From Mesorhizobium sp. NZP2077 (GTDB lineage Bacteria; Pseudomonadota; Alphaproteobacteria; Rhizobiales; Rhizobiaceae), in NCBI RefSeq assembly GCF_013170805.1, contig NZ_CP051293.1, forward strand, positions 3,230,001 through 3,294,000: a stretch of DNA of 64,000 bases. Direction: 5' to 3'. The stretch's first letter is position 1, and every line of letters starts with the position of its first letter. The position numbers and the translations under genes are program-made. Positions 1 through 8,678 of this stretch are shown here, piece by piece. The notes beneath the pieces are model-generated. The model saw only the letters and a list, made by a program, of their open reading frames with translations, was not told the DNA's origin and made no database searches.

Positions 1-591
1 TGGAAGCGTGACCCAGCAGGCGGCGAGTTCCGCAAGCTGGCCGGCGATATCGCTTTTCCCTATGGGCTTCATCCCGTCGGTAGGGATGTGCTGGTGAGCG
101 AGAGCTGGCGCCATCAGCTCATCCGTTTCGATGGCGCGACCGGCAACCGCTCGACTGTGTTGACGCATCTGCCTGGTTACCCCGCGCGGCTGTCGCCGTC
201 CACCGATGGTGGCGCCTGGTTGGCGCTGTTCGCGCCGCGCAACCGGCTGATCGAATTCGTGCTGCAGGAGACGCACTACCGGCAGGACATGATCGACCAG
301 GTGCCCCCAGCCTACTGGATCGCGCCGGCGCTGGCATCCAGCCGCAGTTTCCTCGAACCGCTGCAATGCGGCGGCATCCGCACCATGGGCATCCACAAGC
401 CGTGGTCGCCGAGCCGCTCCTATGGGCTGGTGGTTAGGCTCGATCCAAAAATGCAGCCGCAATTCAGCCTGCACAGCCGCGCCAACGGCACGCGCCACGG
501 CATCTGCAGTGTGGCGGAGAAGGACGGCCGGCTGTTCATCGCTTCCAGGGGCGGCGACTGTGTGCTGGCCGTCGATACGGGAGGTTTCTGA
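1..591 (+). CDS. SMP-30/strictosidine-synthase-like beta-propeller protein, 5' end outside window
   Basis: The frame is open from base 1, so only the C-terminal 196 residues are present. Phrases such as ESWRHQLIRFD, LPGYPARLSPS and DGGAWLALFAPRNRL are typical of bacterial strictosidine-synthase/SMP-30 (gluconolactonase-like) beta-propellers. These hydrolyse or bind sugar lactones and often sit in sugar ABC operons. The stop overlaps the next start (TGATG), so it is translationally coupled to the sugar ABC ATPase that follows. This suggests a role in handling the imported sugar or its lactone, but the substrate cannot be read. An alternative is a purely binding propeller, since the catalytic metal ligands lie mostly in the missing part. 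Confidence 0.75.
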   Translation, partial: WKRDPAGGEFRKLAGDIAFPYGLHPVGRDVLVSESWRHQLIRFDGATGNRSTVLTHLPGYPARLSPSTDGGAWLALFAPRNRLIEFVLQETHYRQDMIDQVPPAYWIAPALASSRSFLEPLQCGGIRTMGIHKPWSPSRSYGLVVRLDPKMQPQFSLHSRANGTRHGICSVAEKDGRLFIASRGGDCVLAVDTGGF

Positions 592-2087
592 TGGAACCGA
601 TCGTTCGCCTAGAGAATGTCACCAAGAATTATCGTGGCGTACCCGCTGTAAAGAATGTCAGCTTCGAATTGCGCAAGGGCGAAATCCATGCGCTGCTCGG
701 CGAGAATGGCGCCGGCAAGTCGACCTTGACCAAGATCATCGCCGGTGTCGTCGACGCCACGTCGGGCAAGATGTTCCACAAGGGGCAGGAGATCGCCTAC
801 GCCTCGCCGCATGCGGCACTCGAGGCCGGCATTGCCATGGTGTTCCAAGAGACCAGCCTGGTGCCGTCGATGACGGTGGCGCAGAACCTCTATCTCGGTA
901 CCGAAAAATTCCTCAACCGGCTGCGCGGCACGTATATTTCAGCACAGCAATTCCTGCAGTCGCTGAATTTCCCGGTCGATCCGAACGCCATGGTGGCAAC
1001 GCTGGGTGCCGCCAAGCGGCAGATGGTCGAGATCGCGCGCGCGGTGCACCACAATGCCGAGATCATCATCTTCGACGAGCCGACGGCAACGCTGACGCCG
1101 GAGGAGAAGCGCCACTTCTTCGCGCTGATCCGCCGGCTGAAGGCGAGCGGCGTGTCGATCGTCTTTATCAGCCACGCGCTGGAAGAGGCGCTTGCCATCG
1201 CCGACCGCATCACCATTTTGCGCGATGGCGAACTGGTAATCACCGACGACACGTCGGCCTTCGACCGCGACAAGATCGTTGCCGCCATGGTCGGGCGCAC
1301 ACTGTCGGGGCAGATCTATCGCCAGCGCGACGAGGCCAAGCTGCGCAAGGCGGGCAAGAAGGTGCTGTCGGTGCAGGACATTTCGATGAGCAATGTCGTG
1401 CGCAACAACTCCTTCTCGATCTTCGAGGGCCAGATCACCGGTGTGTTCGGGCTGATCGGCTCGGGCCGCACCGAGACCTTCAAGATTGTCTCCGGCATCT
1501 ACAAACGCGACTTTTTGCACGGTGGCGCGATCGAACTGGACGACAAACCGGTGCGCTATCTCGTGCCGAGCGAAGCGGTCGCCGACGGCATCGTCTACGT
1601 CACCGAGGATCGCAAGAGCGAAGGCATTTTCGAGACGATGGGCATCGCCGAAAACTTGTTCGGCGGGCTGCTGGCGGCGGGCCGCGAAAAGGCCTGGGTG
1701 ATTAACCAGCAAGAGATGCGCACGCTGTCAGCCGAATGGACGAAGACGCTGAACATCAAGGCGATCAACGACAATGCCCGCGTGGTCGAGCTCTCCGGCG
1801 GCAACCAGCAGAAGGTTGTGATCGGCAAGGGGCTGGTGCAGCAGCCGCGCATCGTCATCTTCGACGAGCCGACGCGCGGCGTCGATGTCGGCGCGATCGC
1901 CGAGATCCATCAGATCATCAACCGGCTGGCCGACGAGGGATTGGCCGTCGTCGTCATCTCGTCCTACCTGCCGGAGATCATGAACCTGTCGGACCGGATT
2001 CTCGTCTGCCGCCAGGGGCGCATTGTGGAAGAGTTCTCACCAGCGGAGGCGACGGAGGAAAAGATCATGTACGCGGCGGTGCATTAG
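591..2087 (+). CDS. Sugar ABC transporter ATP-binding protein (RbsA/MglA type, two NBDs)
   Basis: The 498-residue length is standard for the duplicated-NBD ATPase of carbohydrate uptake (CUT2) ABC importers. NBD1 has Walker A GENGAGKST near residue 38, a degenerate signature (LGAAKRQ) and Walker B IIIFDEPTATLT. NBD2 has the degenerate P-loop GLIGSGRTE usual in this family, signature LSGGNQQK and Walker B IVIFDEPTRGVD. It would power import of a monosaccharide at the inner membrane. The start overlaps the stop of the lactonase-like gene. No permease follows, so the permeases and binding protein probably lie upstream of the window. A 186-bp palindromic repeat begins 48 bp after the stop. Confidence 0.93.
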   Translation: MEPIVRLENVTKNYRGVPAVKNVSFELRKGEIHALLGENGAGKSTLTKIIAGVVDATSGKMFHKGQEIAYASPHAALEAGIAMVFQETSLVPSMTVAQNLYLGTEKFLNRLRGTYISAQQFLQSLNFPVDPNAMVATLGAAKRQMVEIARAVHHNAEIIIFDEPTATLTPEEKRHFFALIRRLKASGVSIVFISHALEEALAIADRITILRDGELVITDDTSAFDRDKIVAAMVGRTLSGQIYRQRDEAKLRKAGKKVLSVQDISMSNVVRNNSFSIFEGQITGVFGLIGSGRTETFKIVSGIYKRDFLHGGAIELDDKPVRYLVPSEAVADGIVYVTEDRKSEGIFETMGIAENLFGGLLAAGREKAWVINQQEMRTLSAEWTKTLNIKAINDNARVVELSGGNQQKVVIGKGLVQQPRIVIFDEPTRGVDVGAIAEIHQIINRLADEGLAVVVISSYLPEIMNLSDRILVCRQGRIVEEFSPAEATEEKIMYAAVH

Positions 2088-2135
2088 GGGTGCTGGCCGG
2101 TGCGTACGTCGACAATTGGCCGAGACGCCTGTCCC

Positions 2136-2321
2136 TTCGTCATCCACGGGCGGAGCAAGGAGCGTAGCGACGCAGGGCAGACCCGAGGATCCATGCCGGG
2201 ACTCAGAAGCGCTGCTACGGTGCAGAATTCTGCTCCGCTCCGCTCTATGGCTGAGGTCTCGGAATGGATCCTAGGGTCTCCGCGACGTCGCTTCGCTCCT
2301 GCTTCGCCCGAGGATGACGAA
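2136..2321. repeat. 186-bp imperfect palindromic intergenic repeat
   Basis: The left arm starts TTCGTCATCCACGGGCG and the right arm ends CGCCCGAGGATGACGAA. Further paired blocks are GGAGCG/CGCTCC, GAGGATCCAT/ATGGATCC and GGGACTCAG/CTGAGGTCTC. The centre is the perfect palindrome GCAGAATTCTGC at 2222-2233. The whole 326-bp gap between the ABC ATPase and the AhpD-like gene (2088-2413) is largely this element; I see no gene in it. It resembles the dispersed palindromic repeats of Mesorhizobium intergenic regions. As RNA it would fold into one long hairpin, so it may protect or terminate the upstream message. Confidence 0.8.
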
Positions 2322-2413
2322 ATTGGGGCGCCGACCTGCAAAAACTGAATCATCCAAGACGATTGACCGCAATTGCTCATGACCTGATTCAAATTCATAC
2401 GAAAGGAAACACC

Positions 2414-2821
2414 ATGGCCACCACAAAACTCCTGAGCGATGCTGAGGTCGAAAAGATCCCGGCCGTTAAGACCGTGTTCGACGACATCCGCGCGACGCGT
2501 AAATCCGATTTCGTCAACAATTTCTGGCGTGGGCTGGCCAATGATCCGGCGTCATTGAAGCGGGTGTGGGAGCAGCTCAAGGTGGTGATGGTTGCCGATA
2601 GCGCCATCGATCCGTTGACCAAGGAGATGATCTACATCGCCGTGTCGACCGCCAATGGCTGCTCCTACTGCGTCCATTCGCATACGGCGGCGGCACGGGC
2701 CAAGGGTATGACCGATGCGCAGCACGGCGAGCTGGTGTCGATCATCGGGCTCGCCGGCCAGACCAACCATCTGGTGACGGCGATGCAGATTCCGGTCGAT
2801 CCGCAATTCGAGGTGAAATAA
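2414..2821 (+). CDS. Carboxymuconolactone decarboxylase/AhpD-like protein
   Basis: The product has 135 residues. The start is the ATG at 2414, preceded by GAAAGGAAACACC, a good ribosome site; an in-frame ATG at 2363 has none. The AhpD-type redox motif CSYC followed by VHSHTAAA lies near residues 82-93 (Cys-x-x-Cys then His), as in CMD-family alkylhydroperoxidases that form a small all-helical oligomer. The protein may reduce peroxides or act on an unknown carboxylic acid. The CxxC makes a peroxidase-like role more likely than true lactone decarboxylation. A GNAT acetyltransferase follows after 26 bp and may be cotranscribed. Confidence 0.82.
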   Translation: MATTKLLSDAEVEKIPAVKTVFDDIRATRKSDFVNNFWRGLANDPASLKRVWEQLKVVMVADSAIDPLTKEMIYIAVSTANGCSYCVHSHTAAARAKGMTDAQHGELVSIIGLAGQTNHLVTAMQIPVDPQFEVK

Positions 2822-2847
2822 GGAGCAGCATCAGGGTCGGAAATTTC

Positions 2848-3378
2848 ATGGACAAGACGACCACATTTCCAACTTCGCTCTCCGGCTATGAGATTGAAGG
2901 GCTGGTCGGAGATGATGCTCCACGATTGGTGCAATTATACAAGGCCTGCGCGGACTATGCCGTGCTGGAACGAGGCGAGCCGCCCAATGCCGACAGCGCG
3001 AGGGAGGAATTCGAAAGCTTTCCCCCCAACCGGACGGATGCCGACAAGTTCGTATTCGGATTGAGAGCCATCGATGGCGAATTTGTCGGCATTATGGCTT
3101 GCGACCGCGACTATCCGCAGGCTGGATGTTGGTGGATTGCCTTGCTCATGGTCGATCAAGCCCTTCGCCGACAAGGGGTGGGACGTGCCCTCTGCGACGA
3201 CTTTTTCAAGTGGTTGATAACCCGGCGGGTCACCCGCGTGGAGCTTGGCGTCTTGACGGAGAATGAGCAGGCGCTTCGCTTTTGGCGGGGGCAAGGGTTT
3301 GGTCTAGTGCGAACGACGGGGCCGATCAGCATCGGCTCCAAGCGGCATATGGTGCAGGTTTTGGGCCGATCGTTGTGA
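2848..3378 (+). CDS. GNAT family N-acetyltransferase
   Basis: The product has 176 residues. The acetyl-CoA pyrophosphate loop RRQGVGRALC lies near residues 108-117, after a beta-strand with IALLMVD. The C-terminal ENEQALRFWRGQGF motif completes the GNAT fold. It would transfer an acetyl group from acetyl-CoA to an amine; the substrate is unknown. A GGA lies about 9 bases before the ATG. Base composition looks slightly lower in GC than the neighbouring transporter genes. The gap to the next gene (3379-3586) contains one small palindrome listed separately. Confidence 0.85.
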   Translation: MDKTTTFPTSLSGYEIEGLVGDDAPRLVQLYKACADYAVLERGEPPNADSAREEFESFPPNRTDADKFVFGLRAIDGEFVGIMACDRDYPQAGCWWIALLMVDQALRRQGVGRALCDDFFKWLITRRVTRVELGVLTENEQALRFWRGQGFGLVRTTGPISIGSKRHMVQVLGRSL

Positions 3379-3435
3379 GCACATCCGTTGGTGCGTCTTG
3401 GGGGGAGGATCCATCCGGCACCCTCGCATGTTTCG

Positions 3436-3448
3436 AATAGTGACTATT
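3436..3448. promoter_or_regulatory. Candidate operator AATAGT-G-ACTATT
   Basis: This is a perfect odd-centred palindrome with 6-bp arms in the gap between the GNAT gene and the phosphoesterase/ABC operon, about 140 bp before the phosphoesterase start. It has the form of a dimeric regulator site. No regulator gene lies next to it, so the assignment rests only on symmetry and position. Confidence 0.3.
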
Positions 3449-3586
3449 GGTGGCCGCCGCTGAGGCTCCCGCGGTCGATAGTCCACAGTTTGCCCAGCCG
3501 CTGTTAAGGAAGTGACATGGAACGGCACTAAGGAAGCCCCGTGCGATGCCGCTCGCCTGGGGCGCGGCTCGCATGGTGGAGCCGGC

Positions 3587-4422
3587 ATGAAAATCGTTCA
3601 GATCACAGACACCCATTTCAGCCCGAACAAGCCGCACTTCAACGGCAATTGGGAGCCGCTGGCTGCTTGGATAGAGCAAAGCGGCGCCGACCTCGTCATC
3701 CACACCGGCGACCTCAGCGTCGACGGCGCCGACAAGGATGACGACATCACCTTCTGCATGGATCTGATGCGGGAAGTCGCCACGCCGATGCTGCTGGTGC
3801 CCGGCAATCACGATGTCGGCCATCCCCCCGGTTCGCTGCAGCGGTCAATGCCGGACGCCTCGAGCGCTGGCGGCGGCTGGTTGGCCCTGACTATTGGATG
3901 GAGGACGCGGGAAGCTGGCGCCTCGTCGGGCTCGACAGCCTGCTGATGGGGTTTGACGATGCCGAGGACGAGGCGCAGTTCGACTGGCTGCGGACCGTGC
4001 TGGAAAGCCGCGGTGGCCGGCGCATCGCGCTCTTCGCCCACAAGCCGCTGTTCGTCGATCGGCTTGGCGAGGGCGATACCGGCTACTGGAGTGTCAGGCC
4101 GGCGCAACGCCAGCGCCTCTACGACCTGATCGCGGCTCACGATGTCGCGCTGTTTGCAAGCGGCCACCTGCACCGGGCCTGGCAAGGCAAATACGAAAAC
4201 ACGTCGCTGGTATGGGGTCCGTCGGCGGCCTTCGTGGTTGGCGAGATGGAGCGCGAGATGCCGGGCGAGCGGCTGCTCGGTGCCGTCATCCACCAGTTCG
4301 GCGACACGGTCGCCAGCGAGATCGTCGCCGTCCCCGGCATGACGGCTTACGTCCTCGATGATGTGGTGGCTGAGGTTTATCCGCACGAGGCGCACAAGGT
4401 TCGAAAGCGGGTCGCCTCATGA
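3587..4422 (+). pseudogene. Metallophosphoesterase (CpdA/Icc-like) with an apparent -1 frameshift
   Basis: Two overlapping frames together give a complete calcineurin-like phosphoesterase of about 278 residues. The first frame (from ATG 3587) carries the metal-binding DTH, HTGDLSVDG and GNHD motifs. The second frame carries the rest, from about AVNAGRLERW through LFAHKPLF and the ASGHLHRAW (GHxH) motif to the stop at 4422. The frames must join near 3824-3841. A run of six C at 3824-3829 is the likeliest site, because one more C gives a natural reading through the junction. This is either a real inactivating mutation or a sequence error. The stop overlaps the start of the ABC ATPase (ATGA), so the gene heads the operon; the transporter may import a phosphorylated or phosphodiester compound. 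Confidence 0.8.
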
Positions 4423-5576
4423 GCGCGCTGTCGCTTCGCGGCCTGAAGAAATCCTTCGGCGGCAACCCCGTTTTGAATGGCGTCAGCCTCGATGTCGAAG
4501 CCGGCGAGTTCATTGCGCTCGTCGGCCCTTCCGGGTGCGGCAAGAGCACCTTGCTGCGCATCCTGGCCGGGCTGGACCATGCCGACAGCGGCGACATCTT
4601 CGTTGGTGGCCGGGACATGTCGCCGGTTGCCGCAGCCGACCGCAACATCGCCATGGTGTTCCAGTCCTACGCGCTCTATCCGCATTTGACGGCGGGTCAG
4701 AACATCGCCGTGCCGCTTGCCATGAAGCGGCTGAGCCGGTCGCAGCGCCTGCCGCTGGTCGGCTCCCTGCTGCCCGGCCAGAAAGCGATCCGCACCGGCA
4801 TCGCGCGCGATGTCCGCGAGATGGCGGGTTTGCTCAAGATCGACCATCTGCTCGACCGCAAGCCGGGGCAGATGTCGGGCGGCCAGCGGCAGCGCGTGGC
4901 GCTGGCGCGCGCCATGGTGCGCCATCCCAGCATCTTCCTCATGGACGAACCGCTCTCCAATCTCGACGCCAATCTGCGCGTCCATGCCCGCGGCGAGATC
5001 GTCGAGCTGCACCGCCGCGCCGGCGTGCCGACGCTCTATGTGACGCATGACCAGGCCGAGGCGCTTTCGATGGCCGACCGCGTCGCCGTCATGATCGGCG
5101 GCAATCTGCTGCAGCTCGCCGCGCCCGAGGTGATCTACAACGATCCCGCCCATATCGAGGTCGCGCGTTTCGTCGGCCAGCCGCGGATCAACATCATCCA
5201 GGCGCAGGCCGAAAACGGCCGCGTCGGTTTTGACGACATCCGGCTGGCCCTGCTGGAGAAGGTGGCAAACGGCCCGGTCAGTCTCGGCATCCGGCCCGAA
5301 TTCGTCAAACTTTCTCCCAACGGGCGGAGCGGCCTTGCCGCGCGGATCGACCGCCTCGAATTCCTCGGTTCGGAAGTCATTGCCCATTGCCGTCTCGACG
5401 CCTCCGGCGACAGCGTCATTGCCAAGCTGGCGCCGCATGAAGCCAGGGACCTGATTGCCGGGATGCCGGTGGGAGTCCTGTTGCCGCCGGAACAAGCGAT
5501 GGTCTTCGGGCCGGAGGGAAAGCGGCTGCGGATTGCTGATGTGGCGGGCGCACGGCAGGAGCCGGCGTATGTCTAG
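4419..5576 (+). CDS. ABC transporter ATP-binding protein, UgpC/MalK family
   Basis: The product has 385 residues. Walker A GPSGCGKST is near residue 37, the signature MSGGQRQRVALARAM near 149, Walker B IFLMDEPLSNLD, and the H-loop YVTHDQ. A C-terminal TOBE-type regulatory region (LGIRPEFVKL) follows. There is an insertion of roughly 25 residues before the signature (LSRSQRLPLVGSLLPGQ). It energises uptake through the two permeases that follow. It overlaps the phosphoesterase stop by 4 bp and the first permease by 8 bp. MalK/UgpC-type ATPases serve sugars, polyols and glycerol-3-phosphate; the phosphoesterase partner hints at a phosphate-containing substrate, which is inference. Confidence 0.92.
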   Translation: MSALSLRGLKKSFGGNPVLNGVSLDVEAGEFIALVGPSGCGKSTLLRILAGLDHADSGDIFVGGRDMSPVAAADRNIAMVFQSYALYPHLTAGQNIAVPLAMKRLSRSQRLPLVGSLLPGQKAIRTGIARDVREMAGLLKIDHLLDRKPGQMSGGQRQRVALARAMVRHPSIFLMDEPLSNLDANLRVHARGEIVELHRRAGVPTLYVTHDQAEALSMADRVAVMIGGNLLQLAAPEVIYNDPAHIEVARFVGQPRINIIQAQAENGRVGFDDIRLALLEKVANGPVSLGIRPEFVKLSPNGRSGLAARIDRLEFLGSEVIAHCRLDASGDSVIAKLAPHEARDLIAGMPVGVLLPPEQAMVFGPEGKRLRIADVAGARQEPAYV

Positions 5577-6492
5577 CGTCGCGCTGGCGGGCAATGCCCC
5601 GAGCGCCGCAGCGCTTCGTGCACGCAGCGAAGACCGCACTGCCTGGCTGCTGGCGGCGCCGGCTATCGTGCTGTTGCTGCTGTTCGTGCTGTTGCCCGTG
5701 GCCGCCGTCATCTTCCTCGGCTTCACCGATTTCCAACTCGGCTACGGCAAGTTTCGCTTCGTCGGCTTCGAGAATTATGCGCATCTCCTGAACGACCGCA
5801 CCTTCCGACGGTCGCTGTGGAACACATCGGTCTACACGGCCATCGTCGCGCCGGTCTCGATCGCGCTTGGCCTCGGCGTTGCCCTGTTGATCGAAGGCGA
5901 GGGGCGGGCGCGCGGCTTTTTCCGCACCGTCTATTTCTTGCCCGTGGCCTCGCTGATCGTCGCCATGGCGACGGTCTGGCAATACATCTTCCACCCGACG
6001 ATCGGGCCGCTCAACGCTTTGCTTTCGCTGGTCGGCATTCCCGGCCCGAACTGGCTCGGCGCGTCGAACACGGTGCTTTACAGTCTGTCGATCACCGGCA
6101 TCTGGCAGTCGGTCGGCTTCAACATGGTGCTGTTCCTGGCGGGGCTCACGGCGATCCCGCGCGAGCTCTACGCCGCCGCTCACGTCGACGGCGCGAAATC
6201 GGCGCTCGACCGGTTCTTCCTGGTCACCTGGCCGATGCTCGGACCAACGACGCTGTTCGTCGTCACCATCAGCATCACCAACGCGGTGAAGGTTTTCGAA
6301 ACGGTGAAGATGCTGACCGATGGTGGCCCCAACAAGGCGTCCGAAGTGCTGCTTTTTACCATCTACCAGGAGGGTTTCGTCTATCTGCGCGTCGGCTACG
6401 CCTCGGCGATGACGGTCGTGTTCCTTGCGATCCTGGTCGTGCTGATGCTTGTGCAATACCGCGTGCTCGACCGGCGGGTGCACTACACATGA
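5569..6492 (+). CDS. ABC transporter permease, UgpA/MalF-like
   Basis: The product has 307 residues. The ATG at 5569 was chosen because it gives the usual short cytoplasmic tail before the first membrane span (AAPAIVLLLLFVLLPV) and overlaps the ATPase stop by 8 bp. About six membrane spans are visible. The EAA-type loop is near residue 205 (YAAAHVDGAKSALDRF), where the ATPase docks. It forms the channel with the next permease. The length and span order fit the MalF/UgpA side of CUT1 importers, without the extra MalF loop. Confidence 0.9.
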   Translation: MSSVALAGNAPSAAALRARSEDRTAWLLAAPAIVLLLLFVLLPVAAVIFLGFTDFQLGYGKFRFVGFENYAHLLNDRTFRRSLWNTSVYTAIVAPVSIALGLGVALLIEGEGRARGFFRTVYFLPVASLIVAMATVWQYIFHPTIGPLNALLSLVGIPGPNWLGASNTVLYSLSITGIWQSVGFNMVLFLAGLTAIPRELYAAAHVDGAKSALDRFFLVTWPMLGPTTLFVVTISITNAVKVFETVKMLTDGGPNKASEVLLFTIYQEGFVYLRVGYASAMTVVFLAILVVLMLVQYRVLDRRVHYT

Positions 6493-7325
6493 GCAGCACC
6501 GCCATCCCGGCGGGCCGCATCGTCCGCTTCGCGCTGCTTTCGCTCGGCGCGCTGATTATCCTTGCGCCCTACATCGTCATGATCTCGACGGCGGGCAAGA
6601 CGCAGAGCGACATCTTCACTTCGTCGCTGACGCTCATCCCGCAGCATTTCTACTTCGCCGAGAATTTCGCCAAGGCGTTTGCCAAGGTGCCGATGGCAAC
6701 GCTGCTGTGGAACGGTGTCGTCGTCTGCGGCCTGATCTTCTTCTTCCAGGTGGTGGTTGCCATCCCTTGCGCCTACGCGATGGCCAAACTGAAGTTCCGC
6801 GCCGCGCGGCTGATGATGGTGCTGGTCATGCTCGGCCTGCTGGTGCCGATCCATGCGACGGCGCTGCCGCTCTATGTCGCCTTCGACAAGATGTCGCTGC
6901 TCAACAGCTACACTTCGCTGGCCGCGCCCTTCACCATATCGGTGTTCGCGATCTTCATGTTCCTGCAGTTCTTCCGCGCCATGCCCGACGACCTGCTGCA
7001 CGCGGCGCGGCTCGACGGCATGTCGGAACTCGGCATCATCGCCCGCGTCATCGTGCCCAATGCGTGGCCGGCGGTCACCGCCTTCGCCATCTTCTCCGTC
7101 GTTGCGCACTGGAACGACCTCTACTGGCCGCGGATCGTCGTCAGCAAGCAGGCCTACGCCACACCGCCGCTCGGCCTGATGTATTTCCGCGCCGCCGAGG
7201 CCGGCGACGACTACGGCGCGCTGATGGCCGCCACGCTGATCATCACCCTCCCGCTCGTCGCCGCCTTCCTGCTCGCGCAGAAGCGCTTCGTCGAGGGCAT
7301 CACCATGACCGGTCTCAAAGGCTGA
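6489..7325 (+). CDS. ABC transporter permease, UgpE/MalG-like
   Basis: The product has 278 residues starting at the ATG at 6489, which overlaps the previous stop (ATGA). The N-terminal span (LLSLGALIILAPYIVMIS), several further spans and the EAA loop HAARLDGMSELGIIARVIVPN identify it as a MalG-type inner-membrane subunit. It pairs with the preceding permease. The stop is followed after 40 bp by the gene for the binding protein. Confidence 0.9.
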   Translation: MSSTAIPAGRIVRFALLSLGALIILAPYIVMISTAGKTQSDIFTSSLTLIPQHFYFAENFAKAFAKVPMATLLWNGVVVCGLIFFFQVVVAIPCAYAMAKLKFRAARLMMVLVMLGLLVPIHATALPLYVAFDKMSLLNSYTSLAAPFTISVFAIFMFLQFFRAMPDDLLHAARLDGMSELGIIARVIVPNAWPAVTAFAIFSVVAHWNDLYWPRIVVSKQAYATPPLGLMYFRAAEAGDDYGALMAATLIITLPLVAAFLLAQKRFVEGITMTGLKG

Positions 7326-7365
7326 ATTTGCCAATAACTGACTGGGCCAACAAGGAGCACGACCA

Positions 7366-8631
7366 ATGAAGCATTTCTCCAGGATTTTTGCGGCGGCGGC
7401 GGTGTCGCTGGCGGCGGCCCTTCCGGCCTATGCCGAGACGACGCTGACGGTCCACTACCCGATGCCCGGCTTCTTCAAGAACGTCATGGACACGATCTCG
7501 AAGAAGTTCATGGAGGAAAATCCCGACATCAATATCCAGTTCGCCAGCCCGTCGGCGACCTATGAGGAAGGCATCCAGACCATTCTTCGCCAGGCCGGCA
7601 CCGACGAGATGCCCGACATCACCTTCATCGGCCTCAACCGCCTGCGCATGCTCAATGAGCGTGATGTTGCCGTCGATCTCGGCCCGCTGGTCAAGAAGGA
7701 AGGCAACATGGCGGAGCTCGGCTTCTCCGACACGATCCTGAAGCTGGCGCAGGTCAACGGCAAGCAGGTTGGCCTCGCCTTCGCCACGTCCAACCCGATC
7801 ATGTATTACAATGCCGACCTGGTGAAAGCGGCCGGCGGCGATCCGGACAATCCCCCCAAGACCTGGGACGAGGTCATCGCGCTCGGCGGCAAGATCAAGG
7901 CTTTCGGCAACGGCGTCGACGGCATCGACTTCCGTTGGCAGGGCGATGACTGGATGTTCTCGGCGCTGCTGTTCGGCGCCGGCGGCAAGATGCTGAACGA
8001 GGACGAAAGCAAGGTCGCCTTCAACGGGCCGGAAGGCGAGAAGGCGGTGGAGATCCTTGAGCGGATGGTGAAGGAGGGCGGCATGCCGGTCTTCACCAAG
8101 CCAGCGGGCGAGCAGGCCTTCGCGGCCGGCAAGGTCGGCTTCGAATTCCAGACCACCGGTGCCTTGGTCAACACGATCAAGAATGTCGGCGACAAGTTCA
8201 CGCTGCGCACCGCCAAGATCCCGCTGATCGATCCGGTCAACGGCCATCTGCCGACCGGCGGCAATGCCGTGGTCATCCTGACCAAGGACGCGGCCAAACA
8301 GGAAGGCGCCTGGAAGTTCGCGAAATTCGCCGCCGGCCCCTATGGCGCTTCCGTTGTTGTGCCGGGCACGGGCTATGTTCCCAACAATGAGCTCGCGGCG
8401 AAATCGTCAGACTATCTCCGCGATTTCTACAAGAAGAACCCGCTCTTCCAGGCCGGGCTCAGCCAGATGCCGCTGATGGTTCCGTGGTATGCTTTCCCGG
8501 GCACCAACGGGGTCAAGGTAACGCAGACCATCGTCGACAACCTGTCGCGCATCGTCGACCAGTCGGCCTCACCCAAGGAAGCGCTTACGGACGCGGCCAG
8601 CGACGTCGAAGGCATGCTGCCGACGCAGTAA
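7366..8631 (+). CDS. Extracellular solute-binding protein, family 1 (CUT1 importer)
   Basis: The product has 421 residues with a clear Sec signal peptide (FAAAAVSLAAALPAYA, cut near residue 23). The ATG follows AAGGAGCACGACCA, a strong ribosome site. The mature part has the bilobed family-1 binding-protein pattern, with DITFIGLNRLRML and GLAFATSNPIMYYNADL. It captures the substrate in the periplasm and delivers it to the two permeases upstream. It is the last gene of the operon, and a strong hairpin follows at once. The substrate cannot be told from sequence; sugars, glycerol-3-phosphate and related phosphodiesters are options. Confidence 0.9.
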   Translation: MKHFSRIFAAAAVSLAAALPAYAETTLTVHYPMPGFFKNVMDTISKKFMEENPDINIQFASPSATYEEGIQTILRQAGTDEMPDITFIGLNRLRMLNERDVAVDLGPLVKKEGNMAELGFSDTILKLAQVNGKQVGLAFATSNPIMYYNADLVKAAGGDPDNPPKTWDEVIALGGKIKAFGNGVDGIDFRWQGDDWMFSALLFGAGGKMLNEDESKVAFNGPEGEKAVEILERMVKEGGMPVFTKPAGEQAFAAGKVGFEFQTTGALVNTIKNVGDKFTLRTAKIPLIDPVNGHLPTGGNAVVILTKDAAKQEGAWKFAKFAAGPYGASVVVPGTGYVPNNELAAKSSDYLRDFYKKNPLFQAGLSQMPLMVPWYAFPGTNGVKVTQTIVDNLSRIVDQSASPKEALTDAASDVEGMLPTQ

Positions 8632-8640
8632 GGTTTTTTC

Positions 8641-8676
8641 CAGAGCAGCCGCCGCGCCCGCGGGGCGGCTGCTCTG
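8641..8676. terminator. Intergenic hairpin between convergent genes
   Basis: A perfect 13-bp stem (CAGAGCAGCCGCC with GGCGGCTGCTCTG) and a 10-base loop lie between the convergent binding-protein and amidohydrolase genes. A T-run (TTTTTT) lies just before the stem on the plus strand rather than after it, so it is not a textbook intrinsic terminator. Its position suggests it ends transcription in both directions. Confidence 0.6.
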
Positions 8677-8678
8677 TG

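Noticed and set aside
2136..2321. Insertion sequence remnant
   Set aside because: No transposase coding and no target-site duplication that I can see; the structure is a single palindrome.
5416..7334. Minus-strand frames of 355 and 283 codons opposite the UgpA/UgpE-like permeases
   Set aside because: They are antisense shadows of two clear membrane proteins, full of H, R, D, E and Q with no motif.
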